A stretch of 64,000 nt of DNA from Actinoplanes octamycinicus. GTDB lineage: Bacteria > Actinomycetota > Actinomycetes > Mycobacteriales > Micromonosporaceae. Positions 34,928 to 43,651 of the stretch are shown here, piece by piece (position 1 is the stretch's first letter; each line of letters starts with the position of its first letter). Where the stretch lies: contig NZ_JACHNB010000001.1 of assembly GCF_014205225.1 (NCBI RefSeq), positions 248,001 to 312,000 of the forward strand, in the 5' to 3' direction. The notes under the pieces were generated by a model, which ran no database searches, was not told the DNA's origin, and worked only from the letters and a program-made list of their open reading frames with translations. Both the position numbers and the translations under genes were made by a program.

Positions 34928-35605
34928 ATGCATGCGGTGGCCGAGAAGCGGCTCACGCCGGAGAGGGTGCGTGTGATGGCGCGACACTCCGGAAACAGGT
35001 GGCAAGCACTCGACGGAGGCCGTGGTGCGCAGGATGACGGTTCGGTGATCCCCCGCCAGACGGCTCGCCACGAGGCGCCGGCCAGCAGTGCCAGCCACGA
35101 GGACACGCTGGTCAAGATGCTCTACGAGGAGCACGCGGGGCCGTTGCTGATGTTCGTGCTCCGGCTCACCGGCGGCGACCGGCAGCGGGCCGAGGACATC
35201 GTGCAGGAGACCCTGCTGCGGGCCTGGCGCAACGCGCACCGGCTCGGCGCGCAGGGCCAGCAGTCGCTGCGCCCATGGCTGGTCACGGTGGCCCGGCGGA
35301 TCGCGATCGACGAGCACCGCAGCGCCAACGCCCGGCCGGCCGAGACCTACGACCGGGAGCTGGAGAGCTTCCCGACCACCTCGGACGAGACCGATCGCGT
35401 GCTGCAGTCGATGACCGTGTCGGACGCGCTGCGCCAGCTGAGCCACTCGCACCGGGAGATCCTGATCGAGACGTACTTCCGGGGCCGCACGGTGCCCGAG
35501 GCGGCCGAGGTCCTGAACCTTCCGCTGGGCACCGCCAAGTCCCGGGTGTACTACGCTCTGCGTGCGCTGCGTACCGCTCTGCAGCAGCGGGGGGTGACGG
35601 AATGA
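34928..35605 (+). CDS. ECF RNA polymerase sigma factor (SigL-like)
   Basis: Extracytoplasmic-function sigma factor, 225 residues. A disordered N-terminal tail of about 60 residues precedes region 2 (LYEEHAGPLLMFVLRLTGGD, RAEDIVQETLLRAWRNAHRL) and region 4 (LRQLSHSHREILIETYFRGRT). ATG 34928 has GGAGG 5 nt upstream. Its stop codon overlaps the ATG of the zinc anti-sigma gene, the usual layout for an ECF/anti-sigma pair. Sequence style and partner resemble mycobacterial SigL-RslA. Confidence 0.92.
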   Translation: MHAVAEKRLTPERVRVMARHSGNRWQALDGGRGAQDDGSVIPRQTARHEAPASSASHEDTLVKMLYEEHAGPLLMFVLRLTGGDRQRAEDIVQETLLRAWRNAHRLGAQGQQSLRPWLVTVARRIAIDEHRSANARPAETYDRELESFPTTSDETDRVLQSMTVSDALRQLSHSHREILIETYFRGRTVPEAAEVLNLPLGTAKSRVYYALRALRTALQQRGVTE

Positions 35606-36378
35606 CACAGGAAGAGCACTACGACGTCGCGTCGTACGCCCTCGGCGTGCTCGACGACCGCGACGCCGCCCGGTTCGAGGACCACCTCATCGAGTGCCCG
35701 CAGTGCGCGTTCGAGCTGGAGTCCTTCGTCCAGGTGGCGGACGCGCTGGCCGACGTCGACGCGGAGGCGCTGCTCGCCGCGGAGAAGTCCGAGCAGGACG
35801 GCATCCTGCTGAACAAGATGTTCCGTGAGGTGAAGGTGGAGCGGCAGCGGGCCAACAGCCGCCGGCTCTACTCGCTCGCCGCCGCGGTGGTCATCTTCGC
35901 GATGCTGTCGATCGGCGCGCTCTTCGCCGGCGGCAAGTGGCTCGGCGGCGGCACCGCCAAGGACCCCGGCCAGATCGCCCAGCGCGGCAGCGACAAGCTC
36001 GACCCGCTGCCGGACAGCGACGGCGTCGGCATCGGCGGTCTCCCGCTGCCCGGGCAGAACTACAACGGCACCGACTCGCGGACCGGCGTGGCCACCGTGG
36101 TCGGCCTGGAGAAGAAGGACTGGGGCACCCAGGTCTCCTTCGCGGTCTCCAACATCAAGGGCCCGAAGACCTGCGGGCTGGTCCTGGTGCACACCGACGG
36201 CACCTCGGAGCGGGTGGCCACCTGGACGATCGGCGAGAAGGGCTGGGGCACCGCCGCCAACCCGTCGCCGCTGCTGCTGCAGGCGACCACCGGCACCCCG
36301 CGCGAGGACATCGCCCACGTGCAGGTGCAGGAGCTGACCGCGAACGGGACCGGGGAGACGCTGATCAGCGTTCCGTAA
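35602..36378 (+). CDS. Zinc-binding transmembrane anti-sigma factor
   Basis: Membrane anti-sigma factor of 258 residues that would hold the upstream sigma factor inactive. The cytoplasmic N-terminus has the ZAS zinc motif HLIECPQC (H28, C32, C35) after ASYALGVLDDRDAARFEDH. One transmembrane helix (about residues 91-115) leads to an extracytoplasmic domain of about 140 residues with an anti-sigma-K-like C-terminal fold. Cysteine-based zinc release by oxidation is known for RslA and is plausible here. It overlaps the sigma gene by 4 bp and is followed by a strong terminator. Confidence 0.9.
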   Translation: MTQEEHYDVASYALGVLDDRDAARFEDHLIECPQCAFELESFVQVADALADVDAEALLAAEKSEQDGILLNKMFREVKVERQRANSRRLYSLAAAVVIFAMLSIGALFAGGKWLGGGTAKDPGQIAQRGSDKLDPLPDSDGVGIGGLPLPGQNYNGTDSRTGVATVVGLEKKDWGTQVSFAVSNIKGPKTCGLVLVHTDGTSERVATWTIGEKGWGTAANPSPLLLQATTGTPREDIAHVQVQELTANGTGETLISVP

Positions 36379-36395
36379 TCGTCCGATCACGAATA

Positions 36396-36426
36396 GGGTC
36401 CAGCCGACTCCGGCTGGGCCCTTTTT
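36396..36426 (+). terminator. Terminator after the sigma/anti-sigma pair
   Basis: GGGTCCAGCCG pairs with CGGCTGGGCCC (one mismatch/wobble) and is followed by T5. It separates the regulators from the lipoprotein gene. Confidence 0.85.
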
Positions 36427-36507
36427 CGCTGCTCGGGCCATTTCTATACGGACCGGGACCCCGCCAGGGTTCAAACAAAAATTCCCCAATTTGATCGAGC
36501 CGAATGT

Positions 36508-36535
36508 TCAACCGCCACCGCGCACATCCCGTACT
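36508..36535 (+). promoter_or_regulatory. Weak candidate ECF promoter
   Basis: TCAACC-N16-CGTACT lies about 45 nt before GTG 36579. It loosely resembles the TGAACC-N16-CGT pattern of SigL-type sigma factors, which would put the envelope genes under the adjacent sigma factor. Confidence 0.25.
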
Positions 36536-36578
36536 ACTGCGCGGAAATGGCAGAGGTATCGATCAGCTGGAGGACCCA

Positions 36579-37295
36579 GTGGTACCGGAGAAGCGCAAGT
36601 TGATGGTCGCCGTTGCGGCGCTCGCTGCGATGGTCGCACTACCCGGCTGCGCGCCGGCCGGACTCGACACGGCCGACTACGGCAACGCCGCTGAGCCCGC
36701 CGCAGCTGACGTGGCGGCCACCCCCGGCGCCGAGGCGACCGGCGGCGCGGTCGACCCGAACGCGGCCGCCGCCGACCCGGCGTCCACCGCCGAGCCGGCC
36801 CCCGGCGACGCCGGTTCCGAGGTCGCCGACGACCTGGTGACCAAGTCGCTCACCGGCAGCTCGGTGCCGAAGATGGGCAAGGTCGTCGAGGACCAGGACG
36901 GCTTCGTGCTCTACCGGTTCGACAACGACGGCGACGACCCGTCCAAGTCGAACTGCAACGGCGACTGCGCCAAGGTCTGGCCGCCGGCCGTGACCAACGA
37001 CGGCAAGCCGAAACTCAAGGGCGTCGACCAGAAGCTGGTCGGCACGGTCACCCGGGCGGACGGCACCAAGCAGCTGACCCTCAAGGGCTGGCCGCTCTAC
37101 CGCTACGTCGGCGACAAGAAGCCCGGGGACTGGAAGGGCCAGAACGTCAACGGCAAGTGGTTCGTGATCACGCCGGCCGGCACCAAGAACCTCACCTGCC
37201 TCCCGAAGATCTCGAAGCCGGTCGCACCGCCCGCGGACGCCGCGGGTGGTGACTCCAGCGACGCCGGCGACTCCGGCAGCGACTACAGCTACTGA
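36579..37295 (+). CDS. Lipoprotein with COG4315-type secreted repeat
   Basis: A 238-residue predicted lipoprotein. The signal sequence ends in the lipobox VALPGC (Cys24), so it is anchored to the outer face of the membrane. A disordered Ala/Asp-rich linker is followed by two repeats of the COG4315 type, with CNGDCAKVWPPAV and KGWPLYRYVGDKKPGDWKGQ...WFVITPAG. The biochemical role of this family is not known. GTG 36579 is chosen for its GGAGG 5 nt upstream. It is first of three closely spaced envelope genes downstream of the sigma factor. Confidence 0.85.
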   Translation: MVPEKRKLMVAVAALAAMVALPGCAPAGLDTADYGNAAEPAAADVAATPGAEATGGAVDPNAAAADPASTAEPAPGDAGSEVADDLVTKSLTGSSVPKMGKVVEDQDGFVLYRFDNDGDDPSKSNCNGDCAKVWPPAVTNDGKPKLKGVDQKLVGTVTRADGTKQLTLKGWPLYRYVGDKKPGDWKGQNVNGKWFVITPAGTKNLTCLPKISKPVAPPADAAGGDSSDAGDSGSDYSY

Positions 37296-37305
37296 GGAAC
37301 CGCAG

Positions 37306-38070
37306 ATGACCAAGATGAAGTCCTGGCTGATGGGCGCCGCGGCCGTCACGTTGGCCTTCATGCTGACGCCGGCCGGCCCGGCCCGCGCGGACGACGCGGT
37401 GCCGGTGCCGCCGAACACCGGGCTCACCGACACCGCGAGGGGAACGGTCAGCGCCGCTGACGCCGACTTCGTGATCAAGGTACGGCTGGCCGGTCTCTGG
37501 GAGATCCCGGCCGGCAACATGGCCCAGGAGAAGTCCGACGACCCGAACATCGTCAAGATCGGCAAGTCGATCGCGGCGCAGCACGTCGCCCTCGACAGCC
37601 TGGACCGGCTGGCGGCCAAGAAACTCAACATCGACCTGCCCAACAAGCCCAACGGTGACCAGCAGTTCTGGTTGAGCGAGATGCAGGCCGCCGAGGGCAA
37701 GCAGTTCGACCAGATCTTCGTCGACCGGCTCCGCGCCGCGCACGGGAAGATCTTCCCGGCCATCGCCACCATCCGGGCGACGACTCGCAACGACACCGTC
37801 CGGAAGCTGGCTCAGCAGACCAACCAGTTCGTCATGACCCACATGACCCTGCTGGAGAGCAGCGGCATCGTCGACTACGCCGGGCTGCCCACCGCACCGG
37901 CCCCGGCCACCGGGCAGAAGGGCCCGGTGCCGATCGACAACCAGATGCTGGCCGCCGCCACCAACGGCGGCGGAGTGCCGGGTCTCAGCAACACCGTGAT
38001 CCTGCTCGTCCTTGCCGCCGCGCTGGTGATCGGCGTGATCACCACGATGCGCATCTTCCGCGCGCGGTAG
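37306..38070 (+). CDS. DUF4142 domain secreted/membrane protein
   Basis: A 254-residue protein with an N-terminal signal peptide (to about ARA, residue 28). A helical DUF4142 domain (about 45-190) follows, with SAADADFVIKVRLAGLWEI, QHVALDSLD and the late MTHMTLLES histidines typical of the ferritin-like layout. The C-terminal transmembrane helix (about 227-250) ends in Arg residues. Function is unknown. It lies 10 nt after the lipoprotein stop codon and 45 nt before the next gene. Confidence 0.85.
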   Translation: MTKMKSWLMGAAAVTLAFMLTPAGPARADDAVPVPPNTGLTDTARGTVSAADADFVIKVRLAGLWEIPAGNMAQEKSDDPNIVKIGKSIAAQHVALDSLDRLAAKKLNIDLPNKPNGDQQFWLSEMQAAEGKQFDQIFVDRLRAAHGKIFPAIATIRATTRNDTVRKLAQQTNQFVMTHMTLLESSGIVDYAGLPTAPAPATGQKGPVPIDNQMLAAATNGGGVPGLSNTVILLVLAAALVIGVITTMRIFRAR

Positions 38071-38115
38071 CCCCGAGAGACATCGCCCCGACGGCGACGA
38101 AGAAAGGTGTCACCC

Positions 38116-39411
38116 ATGCGAAGGTCCAAGTACCGGCGCGCCAGTAACCCCACGTGGTTCAGCGGGCGTCGCCGGATCATCGCCGTGGCGGCCACGCTCG
38201 CGGCGTTCGGCGGCATCGTCACGGTCACCCAGATCTCCAGCGCCAGCACCAGCACCAACACCAAGTCGGCGCTGGCGGCCTGCGACAACCTGAAGGCCGG
38301 CGGTCAGACGAAGCTGTCCACGCAGACCCGGCGTGGCACGTACACCACCAACAACGGCGCGGTCACCCAGCACCCGGACGACGGGGCCGGGGACGTGGCG
38401 ACCACCGAGCAGGTGCGCGCCCGCTGCCGCGACTGGGTGATGAAGAACGTCGCCAACGCGGAGAACCAGACCAACCGGCGCCGCAACCGCGGCAACGGCG
38501 GGAACAACAACAACACCGGCGGGAACAACAACAACACCGGCGGGAACAACAACGGCGGCGCCGCGACCAGCGCGCCGGCCAGCGCCCCCGCCACCGGTGA
38601 GGCCTCCGAGGGCGCCTCCGCTCCGGCCTCCGGCGAGCCGACCGAGGGCCAGAACAACGGCGGCAACAACAACGGCGGCAACACGGGCGGGAACAACAAC
38701 GGTGGCAACACCGGCGGGAACAACAACGGCGGTGGCGACACCGGGGGCAACAACAACGGTGGCGGCGACAACGGCGGGAACACCGGCGGCGGCGACAACG
38801 GGGGCAACAACAACGGCGGCAACAACGGCGGCGCGACCGCCGCGCCCACCGCGCCCCCGCCCGGCGCCGGCCTCGGCATCCTGACCAACAGCTGCGACAC
38901 CAGCAACCTGCCGCGGCACGACGGCTTCCAGAAGGGCGACCGGTGCGTCTCCACCGAGTTCGGTGAGGTCGGCTCGGCTGCCAACAACCCGTCGCTGCTG
39001 ATCACCCAAGCGCCCCGCGTGATCAACCGGAACCAGGCCTTCACCCTCCAGGTGAGCACCCGGAACCTGATCCGTGACCGGTTCCTCGCGGCCGGCCAGG
39101 GCGGCTACTACGTGGAGTCCAGCGTCCTGCAGAACGGCCTGGTCCGCGGCCACTTCCACACCGCGTGCCGGATGCTGGCCAGCACCAACGAGGCGCCCAC
39201 CCCGGAAGGCGTCCCGGCGTTCTTCGTGGCGACCGAGGACAGCAAGGGCGGCCGCACCCCGGACAGCGTGACCATCCAGGTGCCGGGTCTGCCGCAGTCC
39301 GGCACCGCGCAGTGCGCGTCCTGGGCCGGTGACGGCTCGCACCGGATCCCGATGATGGAGCGCGCCAACCAGACCCCGGCCTTCGACGTGGTGCGGATCC
39401 GGGTGCGCTGA
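38116..39411 (+). CDS. Secreted protein with Asn/Gly-rich repeat region
   Basis: A 431-residue predicted secreted protein. An Arg-rich start and hydrophobic core (about residues 21-42) form a signal peptide. A conserved-looking domain with CDNLKAGG and RARCRDWVMKN is followed by ~110 residues of GGNNN/GGNTGGNNNGG repeats interrupted by Ala/Ser/Pro. The C-terminal domain (about 255-431) contains CDTSNLPRHDGFQKGDRC, GHFHTACRML and CASWAGDGSHR. The four C-terminal cysteines suggest disulfides. ATG 38116 follows AAAGG at 8 nt. No family is recognised with confidence; similar proteins are of unknown function. Confidence 0.8.
   Translation: MRRSKYRRASNPTWFSGRRRIIAVAATLAAFGGIVTVTQISSASTSTNTKSALAACDNLKAGGQTKLSTQTRRGTYTTNNGAVTQHPDDGAGDVATTEQVRARCRDWVMKNVANAENQTNRRRNRGNGGNNNNTGGNNNNTGGNNNGGAATSAPASAPATGEASEGASAPASGEPTEGQNNGGNNNGGNTGGNNNGGNTGGNNNGGGDTGGNNNGGGDNGGNTGGGDNGGNNNGGNNGGATAAPTAPPPGAGLGILTNSCDTSNLPRHDGFQKGDRCVSTEFGEVGSAANNPSLLITQAPRVINRNQAFTLQVSTRNLIRDRFLAAGQGGYYVESSVLQNGLVRGHFHTACRMLASTNEAPTPEGVPAFFVATEDSKGGRTPDSVTIQVPGLPQSGTAQCASWAGDGSHRIPMMERANQTPAFDVVRIRVR
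38494..38841. repeat. In-frame Asn/Gly codon repeats
   Basis: GGCGGGAACAACAACAAC- and GGCGGCAACAACAAC-type units encode a flexible Gly/Asn linker. The units are multiples of three and contain no stop codon, so the reading frame is kept, unlike the intergenic minisatellites. Confidence 0.9.
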
Positions 39412-39600
39412 TTCGTCTTCTGCTCGCGGAGCACAGTCGCCCGGCGGGCCCGAACCGGAGAGGCACCTACCCACGGTGCCGATCCGGGACCCCCCTTCGG
39501 GTCCGCCGGCCCGTCCTTCCCCCTGCCGGACGAGAACCGCGGCTGCCCGGCCTCCACCCGGGGCACCGCTCCGCAACCGGGTGATCGATCCGATCACCGC

Positions 39601-39640
39601 CCGATGGCCCTGACCCCAGCACCGGGGACAGGGCCATCGG
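39601..39640 (+). terminator. Long hairpin between envelope genes and DNA glycosylase
   Basis: Perfect 12-bp arms CCGATGGCCCTG / CAGGGCCATCGG enclose an inner CCCC/GGGG stem; no T-tract follows. It is probably the terminator of the envelope operon. Confidence 0.6.
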
Positions 39641-39686
39641 CTTGTCCGGCACCGGAGCGAGGCTCGTCAAACCGGCCCTGACGTGG

Positions 39687-39692
39687 CACAGT
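39687..39692 (+). promoter_or_regulatory. Candidate leaderless -10 element (CACAGT)
   Basis: CACAGT ends 6 nt before GTG 39699 and helps choose this start over the in-frame TTG at 39642. Confidence 0.35.
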
Positions 39693-39698
39693 TTGCGG

Positions 39699-40607
39699 GT
39701 GACCGCCGAGGTGAGCCGCCGCCTGACGCCGCCGGAGCGGTACCAGTTCGGCGCGTCGGTGCGGTCCCTGCTGGTGCCCAAGCACGACCCGTGCGGCCTG
39801 TTCCGCGACGGCGAGCTGTGGCTCGCGGTCCGCTCCCCCGACGGCCCGGCGACCCTGCACCTGGCCCGGTCCGGCGGCGAGCTGGTGGCCACCGGGCACG
39901 GGCCCGGGGCCTCCTGGGTGCTCGACCGGGCGGACGCGATCGCCGGTCTGCGCGACGACGTCACCGGCTTCGCCGAGCTGGCCCGGCGCAACCCGCTGGT
40001 CGCCCGGCTGGCCAAGACCTTCGCCGGGGTGCGGATGCCGGCCACCGGCCAGGTGTTCCACCGGCTGCTGCGGGCCATCCTGGAGCAGAAGGTGACCGGC
40101 ACCGAGGCGCACCGGTCGTACCGGAAGATCTGCCGACACCTGGGCGAACCCGCACCCGGGCCGGTGCCGCTGGTGCTGCCGCCCGATCCGGCCGCCGTGG
40201 CGGCCCGGCCCTACTGGGAGTTCCATCCGCTCGGCGTCGAGCAGCGGCGCACCCAGGCGCTGCTGCGGGCCGCGCTGGTCGCCGCCCGGCTCGAGGAGTG
40301 CGCCGACTCGGCCGAGGCCACCCGCCGGATGACCGCGCTGCCCGGGATCGGTCCGTGGACCGCGGCCGAGGTGGTCCGGACCGCCTTCGGCGACCCGGAC
40401 GCGGTCAGCGTCGGCGACTACCACATTCCCAACACCGTGGCGTACGCGTTGGCCGGCGAGCCACGCGGCACCGACGAGCGGATGCTGGAGCTGCTCGAGC
40501 CGTTCCGGGGGCACCGGGGCCGGGTCTGCGACCTGTTCGCGATGGGCGGTCTGATGGCCCCGCGCTACGGCCCGCGGATGCCGGTGCGCTCGTTCGCCCG
40601 GTTCTGA
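39699..40607 (+). CDS. AlkA-type DNA-3-methyladenine glycosylase
   Basis: Base-excision-repair glycosylase of the HhH-GPD superfamily, 302 residues. The helix-hairpin-helix is LPGIGPWTAAEV, followed by the catalytic aspartate region FGDPDAVSVGDYHIPN. LRAILEQKVTGTEAHRSY is the conserved helix before it. The N-terminal domain (RRLTPPERYQFGASVRSLL...HDPC) has the AlkA layout, which supports GTG 39699. It likely removes alkylated bases. Confidence 0.85.
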   Translation: MTAEVSRRLTPPERYQFGASVRSLLVPKHDPCGLFRDGELWLAVRSPDGPATLHLARSGGELVATGHGPGASWVLDRADAIAGLRDDVTGFAELARRNPLVARLAKTFAGVRMPATGQVFHRLLRAILEQKVTGTEAHRSYRKICRHLGEPAPGPVPLVLPPDPAAVAARPYWEFHPLGVEQRRTQALLRAALVAARLEECADSAEATRRMTALPGIGPWTAAEVVRTAFGDPDAVSVGDYHIPNTVAYALAGEPRGTDERMLELLEPFRGHRGRVCDLFAMGGLMAPRYGPRMPVRSFARF

Positions 40608-40684
40608 GTTAAACGATCTTCAGGAGTGGGCAGTAGCCAGCCACCGGTGGTTGGAAGAGCTCCGGTTCGGGTAACGGCGGCGAC

Positions 40685-41629
40685 ATGCGAACCCCCCGCA
40701 AAGTCGCCGTCGTTGCCCACAAGAAGAAGACCCTCGGTGGCGGGCTGGACGAGCTGCGCCGCCGGCTCACCGACCACGACATCAAAGACCTCTTCTGGTA
40801 CGAGGTGCCGAAGAGCCGCAAGGCGCCGGAGAAGATACGTCAGGCGCTCGCCGAGAAACCGGACCTGCTCGTGGTCTGGGGCGGTGACGGCATGGTGCAG
40901 CGCGCCCTGGACGTGGTCGCCGGCCGCTCCGTTCCGGTGGCGATCATGCCGGCCGGCACCGGGAACCTGCTGGCCGGCAACCTCGGCATCCCGACCGACC
41001 TGGAGAAGGCCGTGGAGATCGCCTTCGCCGGCCACCGGCGGCGGCTCGACCTGGGCAAGCTGGGTGGCGAGCACTTCGCGGTGATGGCCGGGGTCGGCTT
41101 CGACGGCGCGATGATCAAGGATGCCGACGGGGCGCTCAAGGATCGGCTGGGCAAGCTCGCGTACGTCTGGACCGGCATCCGGCACGTCGGCGGCGAAGCC
41201 CCGCGCATCAAGATCAAGGTGGACGGGACCACGTGGTTCGACGACGCGGCCAGCTGCGTGCTGATCGGTAACGTCGGGACGATCACCGGCGGGATCCGCG
41301 CCTTCGACGACGCCGCCCCGGACGACGGATGGCTGGACGTCGGGGTGGCGACCGCCCAGGGCGCGCTGCAGTGGGCCCGGGCGCTCGGCACGATGGCGGT
41401 GCGACGCTCGGACAGCTCGCCGTTCGTCCGGACCACCCGGGCCCGGAAGATCTCGGTCAAGCTGGAGTCGAAGCTGGAGTACGAGCTGGACGGCGGCGCC
41501 CGCGCCCGCACCAAACGCTTCGAGGCGAAGGTCGTCCCGGCCGCCGTGGAGATCTGCGTCCCGGCGCCCGAGCGCCCGGACGGCGAGGACCCGGCGACCG
41601 ATCGGTCCGACGCTTCGACTGACCGATAG
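40685..41629 (+). CDS. Diacylglycerol kinase-family lipid kinase
   Basis: ATP-dependent kinase of the DagK/YegS family, 314 residues, phosphorylating a lipid alcohol at the membrane. The catalytic nucleotide motif is VVWGGDGMVQRAL and MPAGTGNLLAGNLGIP is the second signature. AGVGFDGAMIKDA and DDGWLDVG match the C-terminal domain. A basic N-terminus (AHKKKTLGGG) is visible. The lipid substrate is unknown. Confidence 0.88.
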   Translation: MRTPRKVAVVAHKKKTLGGGLDELRRRLTDHDIKDLFWYEVPKSRKAPEKIRQALAEKPDLLVVWGGDGMVQRALDVVAGRSVPVAIMPAGTGNLLAGNLGIPTDLEKAVEIAFAGHRRRLDLGKLGGEHFAVMAGVGFDGAMIKDADGALKDRLGKLAYVWTGIRHVGGEAPRIKIKVDGTTWFDDAASCVLIGNVGTITGGIRAFDDAAPDDGWLDVGVATAQGALQWARALGTMAVRRSDSSPFVRTTRARKISVKLESKLEYELDGGARARTKRFEAKVVPAAVEICVPAPERPDGEDPATDRSDASTDR

Positions 41630-41762
41630 GCGACAGAGGACTTCGTCGCCGTCCGTCCCGCGGAGCGAGGTTGTTGCCCGGATTCGCCCCGGAATCCTCT
41701 GGATTGACCATGGTGGCGGCCCCCAGACTGGCGGTTCACGAATCGACAGAAGGGGTCCGCCC

Positions 41763-41981
41763 ATGTCTCCACAGCTCCTCGGCACCCTGCTCGCCGTCGG
41801 CGCCGTCCCGGTGATCGCCTACCGCCTCGGCCGCACCCACGCGGCCTGGCAGGACGTCCGCTCGTCGAAGCGCTCGTTCCGCCGCGACCGTCGCACCGCC
41901 TGGTCGCACACCGCCCGATTAGCCGTCGGGACGCTGCTCCTGGCCGGTCTCACCGCCGCGGCCTGGGACCTGGCCCGCTGA
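41763..41981 (+). CDS. Small membrane protein, 72 aa
   Basis: Unrecognised small protein with a hydrophobic N-terminal helix (about residues 4-20), an Arg/Ser-rich cytoplasmic-looking loop (RSSKRSFRRDRRT) and a C-terminal helix (about 52-68). AAGGGG lies upstream of ATG 41763. GC-rich third codon positions support coding. Confidence 0.55.
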   Translation: MSPQLLGTLLAVGAVPVIAYRLGRTHAAWQDVRSSKRSFRRDRRTAWSHTARLAVGTLLLAGLTAAAWDLAR

Positions 41982-42456
41982 CCGGCACGTGGCGGGGCGG
42001 GCATGCCCTGCCCCGCCTGAACCACGCGCACAGCCCACCCTCCCCTCGCGCACAGCCCACCCTCCCCAGGGGGATCCCCCTCGAACAGTGTGGCGGATTC
42101 CCGAGAGCCACGACGGGTTGCCTGTGGACAACGCCGTGGTGTGGACAGCCCGGTGACGCGGACCACGCGGTTTCGGTGACCACCCGCGGACAGTGGAGAG
42201 GGCGGCGATCGCTCTGGACGCTGAGCTGGCTTGCTCCGCTTCGCTCCGCGGCACAACGCCTGGTAACCAGTGACGAGGCAGCTGATTCCCCGCCACCGGC
42301 AAACCCCACCGGCGCCGGCGAATCAGTTGCCGCGTCACCGGCGGCGTTTCGCGGCGGCCAGATCGCCGCCCTCGGTCCGCGCGGGAGCACGCGGTCCGCA
42401 CCCGAGCGGACGCGCGTCCATGAAGATCTTGATGGTGGTCTTCCGGCGGGAACCGA
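41982..42456. other. Intergenic region without a recognised gene
   Basis: It contains a direct duplication of GCGCACAGCCCACCCTCCCC (42026-42045 and 42048-42067), a 14-bp palindrome AGGGGGATCCCCCT (42068-42081) and a perfect actinomycete DnaA box on the minus strand (TGTGGACAA, 42123-42131). The palindrome may terminate the small membrane protein gene. Confidence 0.6.
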
Positions 42457-43563
42457 TCAGGCGATCTGCTGCCACCAGCCGTCGACCGGCGGCGGGTTGT
42501 CGACGTCGACGCGCTCGCCCGGGCGCGGCACGGCCAGCCGGACGCCGCGGGCCTTGGCCTCGCGCCAGGTGCGGTCGGCGGGCTCGGACCAGTCGTGCAG
42601 CGCCAGGTTGAAGGTGGCCCAGTGGACCGGGATCATCAGGCCGCCGCGGACGTCGACGTGGACCGCGACGCCGTCCTCCGGGACCATGTGGATGTCCGGC
42701 CAGGCGTCGCCGTAGGCGCCGACCTGGACCAGCGTGACGTCGAACGGGCCGTGCTCGGCGCCGATCTCGGCGAAGCCGGGGAAGTAACCGGTGTCGCCGG
42801 AGTAGAACGCCTTCCGGGTCGGGCCCTTGAGCACCCAGCTGGCCCAGAGGGTCTCGTCGCGGCTGAGGCCACGGCCGGAGAAGTGCCGGGCCGGGGTGGC
42901 GATCAGCTCCAGGGTGCCGATCGTGTGCGACTCGTTCCAGTCCAGCTCGACGATGCGGGACTCGGGGACACCCCAGCGCTCCAGGTGCGCGCCCACGCCG
43001 AGCGGCACCAGGAACGGCGCGGCCTGCAGGTCGACCAGGTTCAGGATGCTGACCATGTCGAGGTGGTCGTAGTGGTCGTGGGAGATCACGATGGCGTCCA
43101 GCGGGGGCAGCTCGCGCAGCGGGACGGGCGGCTCGTGCAGGCGGCGCGGGCCGGTCAGCCGCGACGGCGAGCAGCGGTCGCTCCAGACCGGGTCGAGCAG
43201 CACCCGGCGGCCCTCGATCTCGACCATCGCCGAGGAGTGCCCGTACCACGTCACGTGCAGGCCGTCGGTGGCCGCGGCGGCCGGGGCCGGGGTGATCACC
43301 GGGACCGGCAGGTGCGGGCGGCGCGCGTCGCGGTCGGTCATCGCGGCGACGAAGATCCGTGGCATGGAGGCCGCGGCGATCTCGGTGGCCGGCACGGTGT
43401 TGCGGAACTTGCCGCCGGAGAACTGCGGGGAGGACTCGATCCTGGTCCGGCGGGCGCCGCGCGCCTTCCCGCCGAGCTGCGCGGGGAGGTCGCGGGCGGC
43501 CCAGACCGCCGCGGCGCCGAGTGCCAGAGCCACTACCGTACGGGTACGAACGCGCTTCGCCAT
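42457..43563 (-). CDS. MBL-fold metallohydrolase (NAPE-PLD/UlaG-like)
   Basis: Zinc-dependent hydrolase of 368 residues. The metal-binding motif is SHDHYDH (H162, H164, D166, H167), with later metal ligands in TPARHFSGRG, SGDTGYF and PVHWATFNLALH. This pattern matches NAPE-phospholipase D and UlaG-type lactonases. An N-terminal hydrophobic stretch (residues ~9-24) may anchor it or act as a signal peptide. A CAGACT element lies 6 nt before ATG 43563. The substrate is unknown. Confidence 0.87.
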   Translation of the reverse strand: MAKRVRTRTVVALALGAAAVWAARDLPAQLGGKARGARRTRIESSPQFSGGKFRNTVPATEIAAASMPRIFVAAMTDRDARRPHLPVPVITPAPAAAATDGLHVTWYGHSSAMVEIEGRRVLLDPVWSDRCSPSRLTGPRRLHEPPVPLRELPPLDAIVISHDHYDHLDMVSILNLVDLQAAPFLVPLGVGAHLERWGVPESRIVELDWNESHTIGTLELIATPARHFSGRGLSRDETLWASWVLKGPTRKAFYSGDTGYFPGFAEIGAEHGPFDVTLVQVGAYGDAWPDIHMVPEDGVAVHVDVRGGLMIPVHWATFNLALHDWSEPADRTWREAKARGVRLAVPRPGERVDVDNPPPVDGWWQQIA

Positions 43564-43569
43564 GCGCCC

Positions 43570-43575
43570 AGTCTG
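43570..43575 (-). promoter_or_regulatory. Candidate leaderless -10 element (CAGACT)
   Basis: Minus-strand CAGACT ends 6 nt before ATG 43563. Confidence 0.4.
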
Positions 43576-43639
43576 ACCTGATCCGGCGCTCCGCGCCCAC
43601 CGCCTCCCTGAGCCCGCACTCAGCAAGTGAGCCATATGA

Positions 43640-43645
43640 CACACT
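43640..43645 (+). promoter_or_regulatory. Candidate leaderless -10 element (CACACT)
   Basis: CACACT ends 6 nt before GTG 43652. Confidence 0.35.
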
Positions 43646-43651
43646 GCCGCG

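Noticed and set aside
38494..38841. Frameshift or assembly error in the Asn/Gly repeats
   Set aside because: All units keep the frame and sensible domains occur on both sides.
42026..42081. Insertion-sequence end or target duplication
   Set aside because: The 20-bp direct repeats are almost adjacent and enclose no element; no transposase is near.
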